The notes under the pieces were generated by a model. That model had not been told where the DNA came from. It did not search any database and saw nothing but the letters and a program-made list of their open reading frames with translations. The position numbers were made by a program, and so were the translations under genes. This document shows, piece after piece, positions 53,653 through 62,198 of a stretch of 64,000 bases of DNA; the first letter of the stretch is position 1, and the number at the start of each line of letters is the position of its first letter. This stretch comes from Bdellovibrionales bacterium RIFOXYD12_FULL_39_22 (GTDB lineage: Bacteria; Bdellovibrionota; Bacteriovoracia; Bacteriovoracales; Bacteriovoracaceae), in the NCBI GenBank assembly GCA_001770205.1, contig MEQL01000038.1, forward strand, positions 1-64,000, given 5' to 3'.

Positions 53653-54795
53653 GTGATAACAGATGAGAGTTACAAAGAGATTAGAAATGTAGTGTCCAAC
53701 ATTGCCAACAACGTGCTTATGCCGATTGCTGGAAAAATCGATCATGAGGGGAAAATTCCTTCCACGGTTTTGGAAATGTTAAAAGAAAATGGTTTTATGG
53801 GAATTTTTGTTCCAGAAGAATATGGTGGGGCAGGAATGGATTACTTGCATTATAGTATTATTGTTGAAGAGATATCGAGAGGATGCGCTTCCACCGGGGT
53901 TTTGATTTCGGCGCACAACTCTCTTTGTATTGCTCCCATTTTAGATTTTGGTACAGAAGAGCAGAAGAAAAAATATTTGCCCAAGCTGGCCTCTGGCGAA
54001 CATATTGGATGCTTTTGTCTTAGTGAGCCGAATGCCGGTTCTGATCCAGGGTCACTCACTACTTTTGCGGAAGATCGTGGTGACCACTATGTGATAAATG
54101 GGACGAAAAATTTTATCACCAATGGGAAGGAAGCGAATATCGCGATTGTTTTTGCCAAGACACGAAAGACTCCGGATCACAAAGGAATGTCCGCTTTTAT
54201 TGTGGAAACTGCCAGTTCTGGATTTATGGTACAAAAGTGCGAAGATAAGCTTGGTATAAAAGGTTCTTCCACCGCGCAAATTGTTTTTGAAAATATGAAG
54301 GTGCCTAAGGCCAATTTATTAGGGCAAATTGAGAAAGGGTTTAAAATTGCTCTACACACGTTGGATGGTGGCCGGATTGGAATTGCCGCCCAGGCCCTAG
54401 GGATTGCGGAGGCCGCTTTTCGCTACGCTAAAAAATATTCCACTGAAAGAGTGCAATTTGGAAATCCCATTAGCTCTTTTCAAGGAGTACAATTTATTTT
54501 GGCCGACATGAGTACAAAGATTGCCGCATCACGCTTGCTCGTTTTAGATAGTAGCTTTAAGAAAAACCGCAAAGAAAGTTATTCAAAAGAGGGGGCGCAG
54601 GCCAAATTATTTGCTTCTGAAACAGCTATGTGGGTTACAACCAAGGCCATTCAGGTTTGTGGGGGTAATGGTTACACCAAAGAATATCCAGTGGAGCGCC
54701 ACTTTCGAGATGCGAAGATTACCGAAATTTATGAAGGGACATCTGAGGTGCAACGGATCGTTATTGCCGCGCAAGAGTTAAAAGATTTAACATAA
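53653..54795 (+). CDS. Short-chain acyl-CoA dehydrogenase
   Basis: The 380-residue flavoenzyme has the usual length. It shows NGFMGIFVPEEYGGAGMDYL, GCFCLSEPNAGSDPGSLTTF, YVINGTKNFITNGKEANI, GIKGSSTAQIVFENMKVP, DGGRIGIAAQALGIAEAAFR, QVCGGNGYTKEYPVERHFRD and AKITEIYEGTSEVQRIVIA, with the catalytic Glu in YEGTSE. It is likely a butyryl-CoA or branched-chain dehydrogenase, matching the butyryl-CoA made by IcmF. GTG start with GGAG upstream. It lies 14 bp after the hydratase. Confidence 0.93.
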   Translation: MITDESYKEIRNVVSNIANNVLMPIAGKIDHEGKIPSTVLEMLKENGFMGIFVPEEYGGAGMDYLHYSIIVEEISRGCASTGVLISAHNSLCIAPILDFGTEEQKKKYLPKLASGEHIGCFCLSEPNAGSDPGSLTTFAEDRGDHYVINGTKNFITNGKEANIAIVFAKTRKTPDHKGMSAFIVETASSGFMVQKCEDKLGIKGSSTAQIVFENMKVPKANLLGQIEKGFKIALHTLDGGRIGIAAQALGIAEAAFRYAKKYSTERVQFGNPISSFQGVQFILADMSTKIAASRLLVLDSSFKKNRKESYSKEGAQAKLFASETAMWVTTKAIQVCGGNGYTKEYPVERHFRDAKITEIYEGTSEVQRIVIAAQELKDLT

Positions 54796-54830
54796 GAGAC
54801 TACTCAAAGGTCAGAAAAGGTGCGTAAAGT

Positions 54831-56687
54831 ATGAAACCAGTTGTTACTTCCGCTAAAGAGGCCGTGTTGGCCATTCCTAAAGGGCAGCGTATTTTTATTG
54901 GATCGGGAGCGGCCATTCCGCAAGTATTAGTGGATGCCTTGACTGAAAACAAGGAGCATTTTTTAGATAATGAAGTGGTGCAAATTCTAACACTAGGAAA
55001 GGCGCCATTTGCCCAAAAGGGTTTTGAAAAACATTTTCGTAATAATAATTTTTTTATTGGAGCAAACGTAAGAGAGGCCGTTCAAGAAGGTCGGGCCGAT
55101 TTTACGCCAATGTTTTTAAGTGAAGTTCCGGCCCTTTTAAAGTCAAAATCTTTTCCTATTGCGGCGGCACTGGTTTCGGTTACTCCTCCAGATAAAAATG
55201 GAATGTGCAGTCTGGGGGTTAGTGTAGACGTGGTTAAAAGTGGATTGGATAGTGCGAGAATAAAAATTGCGCAGATCAATACGAAGATGCCGCGGACTTT
55301 TGGAGATTCACTAATTCCTTACAAATCTTTTGATTACGTAGTTCAGGCAGAACAAGATATTTTTGAATTATCAGAGTCACATTTGGAAATTGATGCTGAT
55401 TCTGAAGCTATTGGAAAACACATTGCCGGAATGATAAAAGATGGAGATGTGTTGCAAACTGGTATTGGTAGTATTCCCAATGCGGTGTTGAAGAATCTTA
55501 CGAAGAAGAACGATTTAGGCGTACATACCGAGATGTTTCCTGATGGGTTGGCCGATCTTTTAAAAAATGGAAATATTACCAACAAAACCAAAAAGATTTT
55601 GCATGGTAGGTGCTTGACTGGCTTTTGCATGGGAACTAAAAAACTTTATGACTTTGTTCATGAAAATCCACTTATTCAATTTTATCCCTCAGAATTCACC
55701 AATGATCCCTTTATTATTGCCCAAAATGATAATATGGTTTCGATTAACTCGGCCTTGCAAGTGGATTTGACTGGCCAGGTTTGCGCAGATTCTATTGGAC
55801 ATAAGTTTTACAGTGGGATTGGCGGCCAAGTAGATTTTATTCGAGGCGCCTCGCGCTCTAAAGGGGGGCGTGCGATTTTAGCACTTCCTTCAACTGCCAA
55901 AAATGGAGCAGTTTCTCGTATTGTTGCCGATCTGCTTCCAGGAGCGGGCGTTGTTACTTCCCGAGGAGATGTTCGTTATGTGGTGACAGAGTTTGGAGTT
56001 GCCTATTTACATGGCAAGACCGTTAGGCAGCGAGCTTTGGAGTTGATTCAGATTGCTCATCCTAAATTTCGCGATGAGCTTTTGGAGTTTGTTAAAAATC
56101 ATAAATATGTTTATTTCGATCAAAGATTGCTGCAGCGAGGAGCAAATTATCCAGTAGATTGGGAATTGCATGGACTGTTTGAAAACAAAGATTGCTATTT
56201 GCGGCCAATAAAAATAACTGATGAAAAAAAATTGCAAGATCTCTTCTACTCTCGTTTTAACGATGAAGAAGAAGTTTATGAATCGGATTTGCCATCGGCG
56301 TTTTCTCGGCAAGGTATTCAACATTTTGTAAATCTTGATTATAAAAAAGAGATGGCCTTTGGGGTTTTTAGACATGCTGATTTTGATAGTATTTTAGTGG
56401 GGTTTGCTTACTTCTCTGCGTTTGACGATAGAAGTGATGGTGGAGAGCAGGTGGCAGAGATGAATTTTATGGTAGACAAAAATTTTCGAGGCCGAGGAAT
56501 TGGTAAAATGCTAACTCAAAAACTTTTTGCTTACGCTAAAACAGTAAAAATTTCCAAGTTGCATGCTACTGTATCGGCAGATAATTTACCAATGATTCAC
56601 CTTTTGCGAGGATTAGGAAAAGAGACAACCAATTGGAAGAGTTCTGCGGTAGGTAATCAGGTTACTTTCGAGTATGTATTAGTTTAA
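54831..56687 (+). CDS. CoA-transferase/acetyl-CoA hydrolase fused to a GNAT acetyltransferase
   Basis: The first 440 residues are of the acetyl-CoA hydrolase / 4-hydroxybutyrate CoA-transferase family. They show FIGSGAAIPQVLVDAL, VSVTPPDKNGMCSLGVSVD, LQTGIGSIPNAVLKNL, LGVHTEMFPDGLADL (catalytic Glu about 234), GGQVDFIRGASRSKGGRAI and VTEFGVAYLHGKTVRQRAL. From about 455 a GNAT domain follows (DCYLRPIKITDEKKLQDLF, MNFMVDKNFRGRGIGKMLT with the acetyl-CoA loop, LHATVSADNLPMIHLLRGLG). GNAT-linked CoA-transferases may be regulated by protein acetylation. It ends nine bases before a CheY-like gene, in the same operon. Confidence 0.85.
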   Translation: MKPVVTSAKEAVLAIPKGQRIFIGSGAAIPQVLVDALTENKEHFLDNEVVQILTLGKAPFAQKGFEKHFRNNNFFIGANVREAVQEGRADFTPMFLSEVPALLKSKSFPIAAALVSVTPPDKNGMCSLGVSVDVVKSGLDSARIKIAQINTKMPRTFGDSLIPYKSFDYVVQAEQDIFELSESHLEIDADSEAIGKHIAGMIKDGDVLQTGIGSIPNAVLKNLTKKNDLGVHTEMFPDGLADLLKNGNITNKTKKILHGRCLTGFCMGTKKLYDFVHENPLIQFYPSEFTNDPFIIAQNDNMVSINSALQVDLTGQVCADSIGHKFYSGIGGQVDFIRGASRSKGGRAILALPSTAKNGAVSRIVADLLPGAGVVTSRGDVRYVVTEFGVAYLHGKTVRQRALELIQIAHPKFRDELLEFVKNHKYVYFDQRLLQRGANYPVDWELHGLFENKDCYLRPIKITDEKKLQDLFYSRFNDEEEVYESDLPSAFSRQGIQHFVNLDYKKEMAFGVFRHADFDSILVGFAYFSAFDDRSDGGEQVAEMNFMVDKNFRGRGIGKMLTQKLFAYAKTVKISKLHATVSADNLPMIHLLRGLGKETTNWKSSAVGNQVTFEYVLV

Positions 56688-56696
56688 TGGAGTGTT

Positions 56697-57071
56697 ATGG
56701 CAAAAATTTTATTGATTGATGACGATGAAGATATGTTGCGTTTGATTAAAAGCATTGTGGAGTGTTCTGGGCACCAGGTTAGTATGACAAATGGGGTTAA
56801 GCCGGCCTTGAAATTGTTATCGAAAGAGAATTTTTCCCTTATTTTTTTGGACTTACAGATGCCCGAATTCACCGGCCATGATTTTCTCTCCCTTTACAGT
56901 GCGATACATCAGGATAAAAATACACCCATTGTAGTTTTAAGTTCTGATAAATCAGAAGACGCTTACAACAAGGCCATTGCTGCTGGTGCTCGTGATTTTA
57001 TTGCCAAACCAATATCGAATAAGGTTTCCTTCTTGCGAGTGGTAGAGAAATATGTTGAGGCCAATGGTTAA
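56697..57071 (+). CDS. Stand-alone response regulator receiver (CheY-like)
   Basis: The 124-residue protein is a single receiver domain. It has the acidic pocket LLIDDDEDML (Asp8-Asp10), phosphoacceptor Asp52 in IFLDLQMPEFTG, Ser82/Ser83 in VVLSSDKSED and Lys104 in FIAKPIS. All key residues are present, so it can probably be phosphorylated. GGAG lies five bases before the ATG, partly inside the end of the upstream gene. No histidine kinase is next to it. It may act on the upstream acyl-CoA genes or be swapped into another pathway. Confidence 0.9.
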   Translation: MAKILLIDDDEDMLRLIKSIVECSGHQVSMTNGVKPALKLLSKENFSLIFLDLQMPEFTGHDFLSLYSAIHQDKNTPIVVLSSDKSEDAYNKAIAAGARDFIAKPISNKVSFLRVVEKYVEANG

Positions 57072-57152
57072 AAATTATACTTCGCTGTCGTTTTTACATT
57101 TAATATTTTATTTTTTCCCCGACTCCATCTTCTGGGTGCGATTAAATTTGCT

Positions 57153-57257
57153 ATGCGCTATATGTTTTTAGATGGAGAAGAAAACGAGAGAGGACAAGTT
57201 ACCACTTACTTGTACACATACCAATTAAACGATATGGAAGATAATGAAGGCGACTAA
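57153..57257 (+). other. Possible 34-codon small ORF in an otherwise empty intergenic region
   Basis: Between the receiver gene and lexA (283 bp) a small frame codes MRYMFLDGEENERG and then an acidic end (DMEDNEGD). No ribosome site is evident and it resembles nothing I know. I see nothing else in this stretch apart from a weak CTTGT/ACAAG hairpin near 57342-57354. Confidence 0.2.
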
Positions 57258-57354
57258 CAATACCAGGGAAGTCAATGTTATCCAACGGACGCAAAACTGG
57301 TGCCAATTACCCTTTAGCTTATTCGCTTATCCCATCTCATCTTGTGGAACAAGA

Positions 57355-58011
57355 TTAATTTACATAGGAGCGAATTAGGCCCACTAATGTTCCTGCAATC
57401 TTAAAATTTTCAGTAGTAACCCTTATTGGTTTCATTGCAGAATTGGCCGGCCTTAATTCAACGAACTCTTTTTGTGGATAGAAATGTTTAACAGTGGCCT
57501 CACCATCAATGAGTGCTATCACTGTTTCTCCGCGTTCTGCATGATTAGTACTTTTGCAAATGATAAGGTCTCCTTCTAAAATTCCATCCTCAATCATGGA
57601 ACTTCCTTCAACTTGCAGCGCAAAATACTTATATCCGCGCTTAATAAAATTGGCCGGCACAGAAACAAGAGGGGTGCTTTCTAAATGGTGGGCCTGTTCT
57701 ATTGCTTCTATCGGGGCACCGGCGGCAATCTTGCCCAAAAGTGGGATTTCTTCAAAATTAGAATGATTAGTTGTCGTACGAAGCTCGCCTTCACTCATTG
57801 CGCCTTTCGGACGAAGTCCTCGACGCTCATTCCAGTTTGCTTCCTCTAGAAGGCCCGCATCAACGAGGTAGTTTATGTACCGCTGCACGGAACCAAAGGA
57901 TTTAAAACTAAAATGTTCTTTGATTTCGCGCTGTGTCGGTGAATATCCATGCTTTGTAAGATAGTTATTTATATAGTCAAAGATCTCTTTTTGCTTGGCA
58001 GTAATCCCCAT
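57355..58011 (-). CDS. lexA: LexA repressor
   Basis: The 218-residue protein has the N-terminal winged helix (TAKQKEIFDYINNYLTKHG, YSPTQREIKEHFSFKSFGSV). The peptidase half has cleavage site Ala97-Gly98 in GKIAAGAPIEA, catalytic Ser138 in VEGSSMIEDG and Lys175 in DGEATVKHFY. It should cleave itself on RecA filaments and derepress SOS genes. The start is ATG at 58011; a pair of GTAAG repeats lies upstream of it. It converges on the receiver gene. Confidence 0.93.
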   Translation of the reverse strand: MGITAKQKEIFDYINNYLTKHGYSPTQREIKEHFSFKSFGSVQRYINYLVDAGLLEEANWNERRGLRPKGAMSEGELRTTTNHSNFEEIPLLGKIAAGAPIEAIEQAHHLESTPLVSVPANFIKRGYKYFALQVEGSSMIEDGILEGDLIICKSTNHAERGETVIALIDGEATVKHFYPQKEFVELRPANSAMKPIRVTTENFKIAGTLVGLIRSYVN

Positions 58012-58028
58012 ATGATAAACGATAGCGT

Positions 58029-58044
58029 GTAAGTTAGACGTAAG
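58029..58044 (-). promoter_or_regulatory. Putative LexA operator (direct repeat)
   Basis: GTAAG occurs at 58029-58033 and again at 58040-58044 on the + strand, exactly 11 bases (about one helical turn) apart. On the lexA strand this reads CTTAC, six bases, CTTAC, about 18-33 bases before the start codon. The half sites resemble the TTAC...GTAA-type SOS boxes reported for Bdellovibrio, but are in direct rather than inverted order. Confidence 0.35.
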
Positions 58045-58153
58045 TCAATCTTTTTGTAATTTCTTTCATTTTATATCATTAATCTTCTGGTAATTGACGA
58101 CGCACGGCCATCTAGCAATACTATATTACCAACGTCTTCAATAGAGGGAGGAT

Positions 58154-58918
58154 ATGCCGGTGAAAAATATAATAATCACACTTTTTTTATTACTTATAGT
58201 TGTTCACGTTCGAGCAGATGATTCTATTGATCTTGATGGATATGCATACAACACAATCGGGTCGGTAGAATTGGTGGAAATGGATCTGTCGGGACATGAT
58301 ATCTTCCTGGTCGATTCGATAATGCGCACAGGAACCACTCCCTCTTCTACTGCTCCTATTCCACCCACCGTAACGAATCCAACACCCGTTAATCCTCTAG
58401 ATCAAGTGATTGCAGAGATTGAGAAGTTATTAGCTATAGGACAAAAAATTTGGAAAATTATTGAAAATGGCCGACCGGTTATTAACACGAGTTATATTCC
58501 GGCAGTTAAAGTAATTCCCAAAGTGGTTTCAGAAGATAGTCGTGCTACCTTCGATAGCATGGATAATTGGTCGGAGCCAAAATATAAAAAATATGCCCTC
58601 ATCTATAAAAATCTTTATGGAATGAGCGTGGTTAATTTTCAGTACATTGTTCATTTTGAATATGATGGGCAATACGAAGGGAAAGGCCATTACCTTAACG
58701 CGGTTAGTATTACAGTTTCTAATATATCTGTTCTCTGGGGATATAAGTTTGATGTAGAGACAGAGTTGATTGGAATAAGCAATAGAGGTACCAATGAAAA
58801 CCCAATTGCCGCGGCCACCCTTAAGATAACTCACAAGGTAGAGACGTCCATTAAAAATGAAAATATCACCACTATCTTTGATATTGATGGCAAAGGAAGA
58901 ATCTCCCAACTGGAATAG
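58154..58918 (+). CDS. Secreted protein of unknown function
   Basis: The 254-residue protein has a signal peptide (IIITLFLLLIVVHVRA, cleaved about residue 21) and a Thr/Pro-rich linker (TGTTPSSTAPIPPTVTNPTP). An all-beta C-terminal domain follows, in which WSEPKYKKYALIYKNLYG and VVNFQYIVHFEYDGQYEGKG stand out. The last part (TLKITHKVETSIKNENITTI) also looks beta. The domain resembles a conserved family of secreted proteins in predatory and other bacteria, but I cannot name it. GAGGGAGG precedes the ATG. Confidence 0.6.
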   Translation: MPVKNIIITLFLLLIVVHVRADDSIDLDGYAYNTIGSVELVEMDLSGHDIFLVDSIMRTGTTPSSTAPIPPTVTNPTPVNPLDQVIAEIEKLLAIGQKIWKIIENGRPVINTSYIPAVKVIPKVVSEDSRATFDSMDNWSEPKYKKYALIYKNLYGMSVVNFQYIVHFEYDGQYEGKGHYLNAVSITVSNISVLWGYKFDVETELIGISNRGTNENPIAAATLKITHKVETSIKNENITTIFDIDGKGRISQLE

Positions 58919-58931
58919 TTTGTTGGGAGAT
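58901..58931. terminator. Strong hairpin between convergent genes
   Basis: ATCTCCCAAC (58901-58910) pairs with GTTGGGAGAT (58922-58931) as a perfect 10-bp stem with an 11-base loop. It overlaps the 3' end of the gene at 58154 and lies between it and the convergent porin gene. No T run follows on either strand; AT-rich sequence follows on the + strand. It may serve as a terminator or RNA 3' end for the + gene. Confidence 0.5.
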
Positions 58932-58972
58932 TAGTAAAAAATTTAATTATTAAATTATTAAATTATATAAAA

Positions 58973-60016
58973 TTAAAACCAATAAGAGAGAGTTGTTGCT
59001 AACTGATAAGCGTTCTGACGAGGTTGCACAACATCTTCAATCTCTTGGGAAGCATGTTCATATAAGGCCCCCACCGTAAAGAAGATATTTTTCTCCATTT
59101 TAAACTTAGTTCCGGCCTCAATTTTATTAACGGTTTGTTCAAGGTGCTTGTTTTTAAATTTTTCAGAATCCCTGTTATTGCATTGTTTATCAACAATTGC
59201 GGTTTCAACTTCAAATAAGAAATTGATTAGCTCATCGTATTTTTGCTCAAATCCAAGTTGAATAATGTGATCTTTGGCATCAATCGCACCGTGATAGACT
59301 TCGGCGTCGGTTTTAAGCGTGCCATACTGATACTCAAAAAAGAATTCAAAATCCATCCAATTATATTGAGCATTGAAATCTAAGGCCCAATTGCGTTCGT
59401 TGGCATCTACAGTATTATCTTGCAAATAGATTGCGGCAACAGCGGCAGTTAAATCAGTTCGTGGAAAAAATTCAAAATTGTTGGCAATACCTCGTCGCAA
59501 TCTTAGATCAGAGGATTTGCTTTCATATTTATCGCTGTATATGGTGAAGTGATTAAAAAATCCTAACTCTTTTGAACCAAAAGTTAGCTCAATTAGATTT
59601 TTATTATCGACATCATACCAAGAGTGGTTGGTTCCTAGTAATGATCCTCCGTCAAGATAGCTGGCCTCAATGGCGCCTCGAATTTGTTTTGAAAAGCTTA
59701 CCTTTCCCTTTCCCATTTCCAGTTTGATTTGGGGAGAGTGAGTATAGACGACAGAGGCTTCTTCAAAAATATTGTAAGGAGTGTCGAGGGAACTATCATC
59801 CAGATCCAGTTTGATTTTAGAGGAGAATTTTTCATAGAAAGCAGAAAACTTAAGATCAATTGCCCCAATGCCGTTATTGAATTGGGCATCGGCCTGATTT
59901 TCTTTTACCGCTTTCATTAGATCTACTGCAATGAATCCAGAAAACTTTGTGTCGACGGCAAGTGTTGGCCTGATTAAGGGAAGGATGAGGAAAAAAAGAG
60001 GGATTAGCTTTAACAT
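58973..60016 (-). CDS. Outer membrane porin-like beta-barrel protein
   Basis: From the ATG at 60016 (AGGAG six bases upstream) the protein has 347 residues. A longer in-frame start would put 20 odd residues before the signal peptide. The signal peptide is LIPLFFLILPLIRPTLA. The mature protein has many alternating beta strands (VDTKFSGFIAVDLM, FSSKIKLDLDDSS, FEFFFEYQYGTLK, IFFTVGALYEH) and ends in Phe (LATTLSYWF), as outer-membrane barrels do. Whether it is a porin or another barrel is not clear. It has few cysteines. Confidence 0.72.
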   Translation of the reverse strand: MLKLIPLFFLILPLIRPTLAVDTKFSGFIAVDLMKAVKENQADAQFNNGIGAIDLKFSAFYEKFSSKIKLDLDDSSLDTPYNIFEEASVVYTHSPQIKLEMGKGKVSFSKQIRGAIEASYLDGGSLLGTNHSWYDVDNKNLIELTFGSKELGFFNHFTIYSDKYESKSSDLRLRRGIANNFEFFPRTDLTAAVAAIYLQDNTVDANERNWALDFNAQYNWMDFEFFFEYQYGTLKTDAEVYHGAIDAKDHIIQLGFEQKYDELINFLFEVETAIVDKQCNNRDSEKFKNKHLEQTVNKIEAGTKFKMEKNIFFTVGALYEHASQEIEDVVQPRQNAYQLATTLSYWF

Positions 60017-60145
60017 GTCATACTCCTGTTTGAGGTTAGAGGGGAAAGAGGGGTAGTCATTATCAAAAAGTTGCAATAAAAAAAAGTAAAATAAGTAGAT
60101 ATTTCTATATATTATTCCGGAGTGGATTTACTTTGAGATGATGTT

Positions 60146-61138
60146 TTGATAGAAAAGCAAATCTGTATGAGCGTAAAATTTTTTTTAGAGACCATTCCAC
60201 TATCCATTATTAGTGAGATGAAAAATCTCCAACTGACGGTAATGGATCAATCCGTAAACAAAGAGATGGAAAAGTTGCTGGCCAAAACGGTTTTAGTGGG
60301 CGGTAAACGATTACGCCCTATTATGACCTATCTCTTTGGTGATTTTTTTTCGATTCAACTTTCTAAAATAACTCCACTGGCCCGCGCCATTGAGCTTGTT
60401 CATGCTGCTAGTCTTAGTCATGATGATGTCGTTGATAACGCCACTACTCGAAGGGGAACACCTTCTATCAATATTGTTTCCTCTAATCAGCGCGCAGTGT
60501 TGGCCGGGGATTATCTGCTTGCCGATGTTATTGTCTCATTAAGTAGGGAAAATGATATAAATTTGATTCGGGAGATGTCTCTTGTCATTCAGGCCCTTTC
60601 AGACGGGGAGTGGTTACAGTTAAATGCGTCTGAATCAAGAAAATATTCGCGCGAAATTATTGAGGAGATTGCGCTAAAAAAAACAGGGAGTGTGATTAGT
60701 TGGTGTTGTGTGGCCCCGGCCTATCGTTATGGGGCCTCGGCATCGGTTGTTGAATATTGTAGAGAGCTTGGGCACAATATTGGGATTGCCTTTCAAATGA
60801 TCGATGATACTTTGGATTTTTCGGATAAATCTCAAAAAGATCATTTTCTGGATATGGAAAATGGTATTATCAATAGCGTTATTTATGAGTGGTTACAGAT
60901 GAATCCAGAGATTAATGAAGCGTTCAAAAAAGGTAAAAAGATAACGGATCTGTGGACTAATAATAAATTACAAGAGGCGGTCGAGGTGGTGCGAGAACGG
61001 GCCGCAAAAAAATTGGCAAGGGCCAATGAATTACTAGAGGTCGTGGCCCAAGAGGCAGGACTTGATTCTGCAAATATTGCTAAGAAAATGGCACCGCTTA
61101 AAAGTATGATTCGTTTTATTGGAGAGCGTTCACTCTAG
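60146..61138 (+). CDS. Polyprenyl diphosphate synthase
   Basis: The enzyme (330 residues, or 323 from ATG 60167) extends allylic diphosphates. It shows VLVGGKRLRPIMTYLF, the first Asp-rich motif LSHDDVVDNATTRRGTPS, NQRAVLAGDYLLADVIVSL, KKTGSVISWCCVAPAYRYG and the second Asp-rich motif FQMIDDTLDF. The pattern is that of octaprenyl/heptaprenyl-type synthases that make quinone side chains. No clear ribosome site precedes either start. It diverges from the porin gene. Confidence 0.9.
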   Translation: MIEKQICMSVKFFLETIPLSIISEMKNLQLTVMDQSVNKEMEKLLAKTVLVGGKRLRPIMTYLFGDFFSIQLSKITPLARAIELVHAASLSHDDVVDNATTRRGTPSINIVSSNQRAVLAGDYLLADVIVSLSRENDINLIREMSLVIQALSDGEWLQLNASESRKYSREIIEEIALKKTGSVISWCCVAPAYRYGASASVVEYCRELGHNIGIAFQMIDDTLDFSDKSQKDHFLDMENGIINSVIYEWLQMNPEINEAFKKGKKITDLWTNNKLQEAVEVVRERAAKKLARANELLEVVAQEAGLDSANIAKKMAPLKSMIRFIGERSL

Positions 61139-61318
61139 TTTTATTTTAAGATCTATTTTGTTTTTTTGCAGTAACTGCCGGCCGTTCCTGTTGGCCTATT
61201 TCGGAACATAAATCAAATATCCTTTATATAGATCGTTGACGAAAATTACAACAAACCATAAAACGTCCACCTCGTATCAGAAAAATAGACAGCAACAGAT
61301 GTTTTAGGAGGTTTTTTT

Positions 61319-62155
61319 ATGAAGATTATTTTTGCTCTTATTGGCCTACTTTTTTCTTTTTCAACATTAGCAATATCTATTGAAGAAGCGCAAACGCTAT
61401 ACAATCAGCGAGGAGAAAATATAAACAATGCGCGGCAGGCGGCAGAGATTTTTTCTCAACTGGCCAGCAGTGAGCGAGAAGTTTTTTTGCGAGCTGAACT
61501 TTTAACTTTATTTGCGCAGGCAATTTATTACTACGGAGATCAACTTCCTGAGGCACAAAAAGAGGAGAAATTGGCCATATTTGAACGAGGTTATAGTGCG
61601 GCAGAGAGTGCGGCAAATTTACTGGCACTATCTCCGGGTGTGCCAGGTAAAATAGAGTATAAAACGGCCTTGGCCCGAGCTTATTATTTTTTCTGTTCCA
61701 ATCTGGGAAAATGGGGGGAAGTTAAGGGCGTTTTAAATTCGCTTGGTAAGTGGCCAACACTTAAGGAGCATTTGAACTACATCCTAAATTTAGATGAGAC
61801 AGTTTTAGATTACGGAGCAAATAGAATTTTAGGCCGTGCTTATATGAAGATTCCGTATGAGTCTAATAAAAAAGGACTGGAGCTTCTAAGGACTGCTTAT
61901 GAAAAAACTTTGGTGAAGGTCGGAGATGTTACCTTAAGTAGAAATAGCACTACCATTATTTTCTTTCTAGAAAGTTTAAGGAAAGAGAATGAGAAAAAAA
62001 CTTTTTGCTCGGTCTACAGCAGCTTTAGCTCACTCTCGGAAAATGAGAGTTTGTGGAGCGAGTATAATGCCGAGAGATTGCCAGAAACTAAAAATGATAT
62101 ACAAGAGTTTTTAGAAAATGAATTCTTGGCGGAATACTTCAACGATAATTGCTAA
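61319..62155 (+). CDS. TatT-like (TRAP-associated TPR) secreted protein
   Basis: The 278-residue protein has a signal peptide (FALIGLLFSFSTLA) and helical TPR-like repeats. The segments AYYFFCSNLGKWGEVKGV, YGANRILGRAYMKIPYES and KKGLELLRTAYEKT match the TatT family associated with TRAP transporters, which bind TRAP substrate proteins. No DctP or TRAP gene is in the window. GGAGG precedes the ATG. It is the first of at least three secreted-protein genes in a row. Confidence 0.6.
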   Translation: MKIIFALIGLLFSFSTLAISIEEAQTLYNQRGENINNARQAAEIFSQLASSEREVFLRAELLTLFAQAIYYYGDQLPEAQKEEKLAIFERGYSAAESAANLLALSPGVPGKIEYKTALARAYYFFCSNLGKWGEVKGVLNSLGKWPTLKEHLNYILNLDETVLDYGANRILGRAYMKIPYESNKKGLELLRTAYEKTLVKVGDVTLSRNSTTIIFFLESLRKENEKKTFCSVYSSFSSLSENESLWSEYNAERLPETKNDIQEFLENEFLAEYFNDNC

Positions 62156-62198
62156 ACATCATCCCGATAATAGATATGACAAGAGAGGATCGTTTAAT

